Shown here one piece after another: positions 5,901-9,432 of a stretch of 9,432 bases of DNA. This stretch comes from JBHFEI01 sp041928815 (GTDB lineage: Bacteria > Pseudomonadota > Alphaproteobacteria > Rhizobiales > Rhizobiaceae), in NCBI RefSeq assembly GCF_041928815.1, contig NZ_JBHFEI010000034.1:1-9432 (forward strand). Reading direction: 5' to 3'. The position numbers were made by a program, and so were the translations under genes. The notes beneath the pieces were generated by a model that was given only the letters and a program-made list of their open reading frames with translations, did no database searches and had not been told where the DNA came from. How positions within the stretch are numbered: the stretch's first letter is position 1; each line of letters opens with the position of its first letter.

Positions 5901-7010
5901 TCAGGCGGCCAGCTTCTTGTACTGGCGCTTCGACGGTCGGGGGTCGAACAGAATCTGCGCCCTGATCTCGTCGCGGTTATCGGGGGAGACGATCTGGAGA
6001 GCACCCTCGATCGTGTCCTGCACCGCCGGCGGCATGTGACCGTAGGTCAGCAACCCGTCATCAGCCTCGTCCTCGCTCTGCACGGCGACGTCATCCCGGC
6101 TCTGGTCTTCTGCGTTGGCCGGGAGAGCCTCGCCGTGGACGACGAAGCGCAGAAGGGGAACGACCTCGTTCTGGAGCCAAGGTACGAAGTCTTCGCGCGC
6201 CGGCCATGTCTCCTTGCTGCCCATCTTGTAAAGCAGGGCCTGGACCTTCCGCCATGCCGAGTCTTTCGGCAGTTTAGACGGCCGCCAGTTGACCCCGGCA
6301 ATCATCGATGGTTCGAGGGGAGCAGCGATGCTGTTGATGAGATCATGTGCATGCCTGCAATCGTTAACGATCAGGTCTTGCAGTGATTTCTTTATAACCG
6401 CGCGATTTTTGGCCAGCGGCTGCATGGCCGTGTTGACCCGCTGCAGGATAGCGGTCGTCAGCTGGAAGAACTTGACCGAGTCCTGCTCGATCTTGATTTC
6501 GGCCATCCTGCGCAGGCCTGCCGCACCGCCGATCTCGGGTGGGTTCTCTTCCGCTTCCTTATTGGGCGGCGTCGCACCGACCATGGTTTTCACCTGGGCG
6601 ACCGTCAGGTCCTCGCCAGCCTCGAATGCCGCCAGGACATCTTCGACCTTTTCGGAGTCCGCATAGGCGAGGACGAAGAGTGCTGTCGATGTGATACCGG
6701 CCGCGACCAGGCGCTCCTTGTAATCGGCGAGGTTCTCATGAATGGCGATGTAGTTGCGGGCCGTCTTCGTGCTGAACTTGCAGATCGCCTTGACCCATGC
6801 GCCGAGAGCGCGCTCCGGCAGGATAGCCTTCGCGCGTGCGAGGAAGCCGCCGAGCTCGAACCCCTGCTCGGTCGTTCGGCGACCGAGCGAACGGATGCCC
6901 TCGCCAATGGTCTTCAGCTCGCTGACGTCCTCTGGCGAAACCTCCTCGGTCGCCGTCGCCGCCTTGGCGGCCAGCTTGCCCGCAATCTTCTTATGCGTGT
7001 ACTTTGTCAT
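5901..7010 (-). CDS. DUF3102-type protein, probably DNA-associated
   Basis: This is a 369-residue protein. Residues about 30-110 carry the pattern I associate with DUF3102: a helix with RRTTEQGFELGGFLARAKAI, then LGAWVKAICKFSTKTARNYI, a helix-turn-helix-like unit in which the AK..L...W.....S...A..Y spacing is kept. DUF3102 proteins are common on alphaproteobacterial plasmids and phage-like elements and are thought to bind DNA; their role is not established. Residues 130-165 (ALFVLAYADSEKVEDVLAAF, then LTVAQVKTMVG) resemble a ParB-like helical linker. The C-terminal 200 residues are helical and end in a basic PRPSKRQYKKLAA. The start is uncertain: the ATG at 7010 has a distant GGAG, and the ATG at 7034 adds eight residues with a weak site. 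The gene is monocistronic between the AT-rich spacer and a terminator. Confidence 0.8.
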   Translation of the reverse strand: MTKYTHKKIAGKLAAKAATATEEVSPEDVSELKTIGEGIRSLGRRTTEQGFELGGFLARAKAILPERALGAWVKAICKFSTKTARNYIAIHENLADYKERLVAAGITSTALFVLAYADSEKVEDVLAAFEAGEDLTVAQVKTMVGATPPNKEAEENPPEIGGAAGLRRMAEIKIEQDSVKFFQLTTAILQRVNTAMQPLAKNRAVIKKSLQDLIVNDCRHAHDLINSIAAPLEPSMIAGVNWRPSKLPKDSAWRKVQALLYKMGSKETWPAREDFVPWLQNEVVPLLRFVVHGEALPANAEDQSRDDVAVQSEDEADDGLLTYGHMPPAVQDTIEGALQIVSPDNRDEIRAQILFDPRPSKRQYKKLAA

Positions 7011-7034
7011 GTCTTCGGTGTCTCCGTGCTTCAT

Positions 7035-7259
7035 CCGGTCTTCATCAGCGACCGTGAGATAATGATGACACGAATTTCCAAAAGGCGTTACAACCGGACT
7101 CATTAAGCATATGAATATAAATCGAAAAATGAGGTTTTCGCGATTTTTTGTCGAGATTTATCCAATGATTCCAACAGGCGAAATTTCTCGAAAATTTTTT
7201 CTGCACCCCAATTCTGAATGCATCAATAAATTGTATTTTGTTTTCGCGGCTCGGCGATT
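7035..7259. other. AT-rich spacer between hipA and the DUF3102 gene
   Basis: The stretch from about 7100 to 7250 is roughly two-thirds A+T, in sharp contrast to its neighbours, and must hold the DUF3102 promoter and the end of hipA transcription. It contains an exact inverted repeat, CGAAAA (7123-7128) and TTTTCG (7135-7140), and several A/T runs (for example 7146-7151 and 7194-7200) that could bend DNA. No promoter hexamers can be assigned with confidence. Open frames on both strands cross it but lack ribosome binding sites. Confidence 0.45.
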
Positions 7260-8504
7260 TCAGCCGGAAATCTGCCGCTCTATCCGTCGGCACCGCTTCT
7301 TCACGAGAAAGACGAGGCTGGAGCCGAATTCCCGGTTCGACGTCGGGTAGGACAGGACCTGCTCGAGCGCTTCGTCGGCTTTGGCCGCGACCAGCGCGGC
7401 AAGCTCCTCGACGCGCCTGGTGACGGCTGCCGGGCTGAGGCCGACATCGGTGGCGAACTGACGCCAGTCCTTTCCATGCAGCTCGTCGGCATTGCGCTTG
7501 CCGGCCAGTATCTGCGGCAGGGACTGATCGACCCGTCGGTACGGTGCCGCACACATGAGATCGTAGAGCGGGGCGAGCCTCGCCGTGCCGGACGCGCCGA
7601 CGAGGACCGAGTAGTTCTTGGCATGCGAATCCGAATTGCAGATCAGGATGTTGAAGATCACCGCATCGAGCAGTCGAAGGCGTTCTGCCGGGGACACGAG
7701 GTGCGCCAAGGCCTCGAACATTTGCGGCAAGGACGCGCCGCTGCGCCGACCGAGCCCGGTCTGCTCGTATTTCTCGGCCGGGAACAGGCCCAGCAGCTGG
7801 CAGAAATCCTCCTGGTGAATGCGCCGGATGATGCCTTGCCCATCCGAAACCCGGTCATAGCGGCGGACAAGGAGATAGTCCCGCTTCCCCGCCCGCCCGA
7901 TCGTCACCTCGGCGGCGTCGAGGCCACAGAGGCTGGCGAGGATCATGCAGAAGGCTTCGTTGGTGACGCTGCCCGCAAGGCGCTTGATGTCGGGTTTCAG
8001 GATGTGTGTCGAGGGGGTGCCGTCAAGCGGAATGCCGATCCGGCCTTCCGGGCCGATATAGACAGGCAGCTTGTCCTGAACGCCCGCGAGCGACATGGAG
8101 ACGCCTCGCTCGCCGATCAGGAAGGGACGCTCCGGCAGTTCGTCGATGATGCGCTCCAGCGCGGCCTCGTCATCGACGATGCGGAAATTATTTCCCTCCC
8201 GTCGCGGCTCGCCGATCGAGAACGCGCCTGCGGTGTCGCGGCCGACACGCATCAGCAGGCCGAGGATGTCCTGTGGCGAGACTTTCAGCTGCTGGCCGAT
8301 CTCGGAGAGGTGGGTTTCCGGCAACAGGTTGGCGAGCCATGGCATGACCTGCTCGGGGCCGTGGCTTCCGGCACGCAAGGGCATGGTGAGCGAAAGCGGG
8401 AAGGCGGAGGCGCGTTGCTCCCAAGCGGCGTCATAGACGAGAGACAGGCCATCCTGATCTGCCAGGCGGGCGACGGGCCAGTTTTCGTAGTAGATCGTCG
8501 TCAC
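7260..8504 (-). CDS. hipA: HipA-family serine/threonine kinase toxin
   Basis: This 414-residue HipA kinase has family-typical length and all key elements. The N-terminal subdomain (about 1-100) has FPLSLTMPL and LLPE. The Gly-rich loop SLAGVQDKLPV has Ser138 at the position of the autophosphorylated Ser150 of E. coli HipA. ILKPD supplies the ATP-binding Lys170. The catalytic loop NSDSHAKN has Asp292 and Asn297, and LYDL has the metal-binding Asp315; the 23-residue gap between the two aspartates equals that of E. coli (Asp309/Asp332). HipA kinases phosphorylate translation components such as aminoacyl-tRNA synthetases and cause growth arrest and persistence. The start is GTG at 8504, 12 bases after the hipB stop, with only a weak ribosome binding site, so its translation is probably coupled to and below that of the antitoxin. 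It appears intact. Confidence 0.95.
   Translation of the reverse strand: MTTIYYENWPVARLADQDGLSLVYDAAWEQRASAFPLSLTMPLRAGSHGPEQVMPWLANLLPETHLSEIGQQLKVSPQDILGLLMRVGRDTAGAFSIGEPRREGNNFRIVDDEAALERIIDELPERPFLIGERGVSMSLAGVQDKLPVYIGPEGRIGIPLDGTPSTHILKPDIKRLAGSVTNEAFCMILASLCGLDAAEVTIGRAGKRDYLLVRRYDRVSDGQGIIRRIHQEDFCQLLGLFPAEKYEQTGLGRRSGASLPQMFEALAHLVSPAERLRLLDAVIFNILICNSDSHAKNYSVLVGASGTARLAPLYDLMCAAPYRRVDQSLPQILAGKRNADELHGKDWRQFATDVGLSPAAVTRRVEELAALVAAKADEALEQVLSYPTSNREFGSSLVFLVKKRCRRIERQISG
8179..8195. repeat. Palindromic motif copy 3, inside hipA
   Basis: ATGCGGAAATTATTTCC shares 16 of 17 positions with the left part of the 21-base palindrome at 5495, differing only at the central base. Here it lies in the hipA coding sequence (encoding G-N-N-F-R-I), so it is not a promoter element of that gene in the usual sense. 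Confidence 0.55.
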
Positions 8505-8516
8505 GGCGGCACCCGA

Positions 8517-8783
8517 TCAGGAAAAGCGTGGCAGGTAGCCGAGATCGTCGTCGGCCGCCGGGGCGGGCGAGGACGTCGCGGATTTCAGGTCGCCGAGATC
8601 GATACCCACAGTTCGGGCGGCAATCAGCGATTTTTCCAGATGGCAGCTCGGCTTGCCGTTCTCCAGATCGACGATGAAGCGTTCGCCGGTGCCGCATCTC
8701 TCGGCCAGCTGAATCTGGGTCCAGCCCAGTGTTTTGCGGCGCTCCCGGATCAGCGCTCCGAATTCGGCGGCAGATCGGATCAT
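8517..8783 (-). CDS. hipB: HipB-like helix-turn-helix antitoxin and autorepressor
   Basis: This 88-residue Xre/Cro-type regulator begins at the ATG at 8783, which has GGAGG five bases upstream; an in-frame ATG at 8795 lacks a site. Residues about 5-60 form the HTH_3 domain: FGALIRERRKTLGWTQIQLA, then ERCGTGERFIVDLENGKPS, where WTQ.QLA..CG and F(I).DLE.GK are classic HipB/Xre landmarks. The tail after residue 66 is Ser/Ala/Pro/Asp-rich and ends in LGYLPRFS; E. coli HipB likewise has a flexible C-terminus. HipB neutralises HipA and represses the operon by binding palindromic operators, and three candidates lie just upstream (8804-8898). It is the first gene of the hipBA operon, the standard antitoxin-first order. 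Confidence 0.93.
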   Translation of the reverse strand: MIRSAAEFGALIRERRKTLGWTQIQLAERCGTGERFIVDLENGKPSCHLEKSLIAARTVGIDLGDLKSATSSPAPAADDDLGYLPRFS

Positions 8784-8860
8784 GGAATCCTCCATACTTT
8801 CGAACTTACCGTACAGGAAGAAATAGACAAAATCCAGGAAATCTTACCGAAAGGGAAGTT

Positions 8861-8866
8861 TCTATA
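8861..8866 (-). promoter_or_regulatory. Candidate -10 element for hipBA
   Basis: TATAGA on the minus strand lies between the second and third operators. The matching -35 region would fall in the third operator (8883-8889) and is a poor hexamer. Transcription would then start close to the second operator, an arrangement well suited to repression. On the plus strand the overlapping TATATT (8863-8868) could serve the divergent direction. Confidence 0.3.
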
Positions 8867-8878
8867 TTGCCGCGGCAA
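8867..8878. repeat. Perfect 12-base palindrome between hipB operators
   Basis: TTGCCGCGGCAA is fully self-complementary without a spacer and differs from the ACTTMC/GGAAGT operators flanking it. It may be a site for a second regulator in the hipB/small-gene divergent region, or chance. Confidence 0.35.
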
Positions 8879-8959
8879 AAACTTCCTGATCGGGAAGTCA
8901 TGTGACTGATGCGATAGCTGCATAGGGTCGGCTCTCTGAACCTAACGAGGAGAACAGAA

Positions 8960-9088
8960 ATGCGAAAGCTCGATCAGGAGAAACGCGCCATCGCCGCGGA
9001 GGAGCGGCAGAAACGCGCTGTCGATCACATTCGGCAGATCGCCGCTGCGGTGGAGATGTGGGATGGCATGCCAGTTGAAAGGCGGTAA
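8960..9088 (+). CDS. Small charged protein, 42 codons, possibly a stop-interrupted gene
   Basis: An ATG at 8960 is preceded by AGGAG with an ideal seven-base gap and opens a 42-codon frame ending in TAA at 9086-9088. The peptide begins MRKLDQEKRAIAAEERQKRA and is a strongly charged amphipathic helix to about residue 32, ending WDGMPVERR. The same frame continues after the TAA for a further 30 sense codons with equally natural composition, ending in TGA at 9179-9181. The 72 sense codons may therefore be one ancestral small gene broken by a nonsense change (for example from CAA or GAA). It is divergent from hipB and shares its upstream region, so HipB operators may influence it. I recognise no family. 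Confidence 0.5.
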   Translation: MRKLDQEKRAIAAEERQKRAVDHIRQIAAAVEMWDGMPVERR

Positions 9089-9181
9089 GAGCTGACGGCG
9101 CTGATCCTCGACTCCATGCTTGAAGTCGTCAGAGAGCATGTCCCGAAATGCGAACATCCGTCGCCCGGTTTCAAGGTTTGA
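9089..9181 (+). pseudogene. In-frame continuation of the small gene beyond TAA
   Basis: Thirty sense codons in the frame of the 8960 gene: ELTALILDSMLEVVREHVPK, then CEHPSPGFKV and TGA. The amphipathic helix and absence of odd residues suggest once-coding sequence. It has no start with a ribosome binding site of its own; the internal ATG at 9116-9118 lacks one. Best read as the severed C-terminus of the 8960 gene, or reachable by stop readthrough. Confidence 0.35.
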
Positions 9182-9312
9182 TACCCGGCTACGGAAGCAT
9201 CGCGGATGGGGTCGAAAATTGTCGACTTGCCAAAATGTATCGCGCCATGTATCGCTCGAAGTATCGAAATCGGGCTTATCTGTCAGTATATTGGCGGAAA
9301 CCCTCTGGTTTT
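9182..9312. other. Spacer toward the right edge, no supported gene
   Basis: Between the interrupted small gene and the hairpin at 9313 I find no gene with a ribosome binding site. It holds a three-unit degenerate 12-base tandem repeat (listed separately). It may be remnant DNA at the border of the island. Confidence 0.4.
9235..9270. repeat. Three degenerate 12-base tandem repeats
   Basis: ATGTATCGCGCC, ATGTATCGCTCG and AAGTATCGAAAT follow one another without gap. The first two units differ at two positions; the third keeps only the GTATCG core. This may be an iteron-like or integrase-arm-type binding array, or a chance short duplication. Confidence 0.4.
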
Positions 9313-9361
9313 GCTCTAATTGGCGAAGAGTCCCACCCTCTCCGCCATGGTGGCCTAGAGC
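9313..9361. repeat. Large imperfect inverted repeat next to the transposase end
   Basis: An outer pair GCTCTA (9313-9318) and TAGAGC (9356-9361) encloses an inner pair TGGCGAAGAG (9321-9330) and CTCTCCGCCA (9338-9347), which match at nine of ten positions around a seven-base loop. It could be a transposon end, a bidirectional terminator for the transposase, or an attachment-site structure. The sequence has no U tract for intrinsic termination. Confidence 0.5.
9329..9347 (+). other. Possible tRNA-Ser 3'-end fragment (attachment-site candidate)
   Basis: AGTCCCACCCTCTCCGCCA reads like the 3' half of the T-stem plus acceptor stem, discriminator and CCA of an alphaproteobacterial tRNA-Ser (acceptor CCTCTCC, then GCCA). 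The T-loop consensus GTTCGA is not intact just before it (GCGAAG), and no other part of a tRNA is present. A partial tRNA 3' end is what an integrated element leaves at its far junction. This rests on memory of typical tRNA-Ser sequences. Confidence 0.3.
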
Positions 9362-9370
9362 AGATTCGAC

Positions 9371-9432
9371 TTATTCCGGGTCATATCCTGCGGCCTCGAA
9401 ATAGTGTCGGCATTCCTTTGGCGTGAAGGCGG
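9371..9432 (-). mobile_element. C-terminal end of an IS630-type transposase, cut by the window edge
   Basis: On the minus strand the window's last 62 bases encode 19 codons ending in TAA (stop at 9373-9371). The peptide FTPKECRHYFEAAGYDPE resembles the conserved C-terminus of IS630-family transposases found in rhizobia (FxPxEC..YF..AGY). The body of the gene lies to the right of the window. IS630 elements insert at TA; the TA at 9356-9357 is a possible end of the element, with GAGCAGATTCGACTT as its would-be terminal sequence, but this cannot be tested without the other end. Confidence 0.55.

Larger units (their letters stand above)
8804..8898. promoter_or_regulatory. Array of three palindromic operators upstream of hipB
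   Basis: Three 18-base sites share the form ACTTMC-N6-GGAAGT. At 8804-8821 the site is ACTTACCGTACAGGAAGA, at 8842-8859 TCTTACCGAAAGGGAAGT, and at 8881-8898 ACTTCCTGATCGGGAAGT, which is an exact inverted repeat in its six-base arms. Start-to-start spacing is 38 and 39 bases. Their position before hipB and the multiplicity and size resemble the E. coli hipB operators (TATCC-N8-GGATA), so HipB is the probable ligand. The sites extend toward the divergent small gene at 8960 and could control both directions. Confidence 0.65.

Noticed and set aside
7045..7350. Open frames on both strands across the AT-rich spacer into the hipA end
   Set aside because: Neither has a ribosome binding site, and both use the hipA coding region in a wrong frame or antisense; composition is not protein-like.
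7476..8909. Very long plus-strand open frame (477 codons) opposite hipA and hipB
   Set aside because: It is antisense to two recognised genes, a common by-product of GC-rich codon usage; it has no domain and no ribosome binding site.
9148..9426. 92-codon plus-strand frame at the right edge
   Set aside because: It starts inside the small-gene remnant without a ribosome binding site, crosses the hairpin and is antisense to the transposase end.
1..9432. CRISPR array, rRNA or complete tRNA
   Set aside because: No regularly spaced direct repeats of CRISPR length and no full tRNA or rRNA sequence were found on either strand.

Overview
The window looks like accessory DNA (a plasmid or genomic island) from an alphaproteobacterium of the Rhizobiales type. 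The reasons are high G+C, strong AGGAG-type ribosome binding sites, protein sequences of rhizobial character, and a clustering of a mismatch endonuclease, an ATPase-protease operon, a hipBA toxin-antitoxin pair and a transposase end. The genus cannot be fixed from the sequence.

Layout. 14-475 (+) is an orphan vsr mismatch endonuclease, followed by about 250 bases with no gene I can name. 724-1050 (-) is a small charged protein of unknown function. 1051-1450 holds no supported gene. 1451-5428 (-) is a compact four-gene operon, transcribed from 5428 down to 1451: a 291-residue protein with a possible PD-(D/E)XK nuclease signature, a 106-residue unknown, a 651-residue AAA+ ATPase, and a 251-residue M41 (FtsH-type) zinc protease. 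The ATPase and protease together make up a cytosolic FtsH-like machine cut into two genes within the AAA lid. About 430 non-coding bases lie upstream of the operon, with a perfect 21-base palindrome and a hairpin over the first ribosome binding site. 5901-7010 (-) is a DUF3102-type DNA-associated protein with a clear rho-independent terminator. An AT-rich spacer follows, then hipA and hipB (7260-8783, -) with three evenly spaced palindromic operators upstream of hipB. A tiny divergent reading frame (8960-9088, +) continues in frame past an internal TAA. The right edge has a hairpin resembling a tRNA-Ser 3' end, then the C-terminus of an IS630-type transposase running out of the window.

Most notable points. 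(1) The four-gene operon looks like an uncharacterised ATPase-protease system, perhaps a defence or plasmid-stability module; it is analogous to, but different from, the ietAS AAA ATPase/subtilisin pair of Agrobacterium plasmids. (2) A palindromic motif, GCGGAAATNATTTCC, occurs three times (506, 5495-5515, 8179) and crosses gene boundaries. (3) The hipB operator array is legible directly in the sequence.

Functional links beyond each operon are inference from proximity. No RNA gene or CRISPR array was found.
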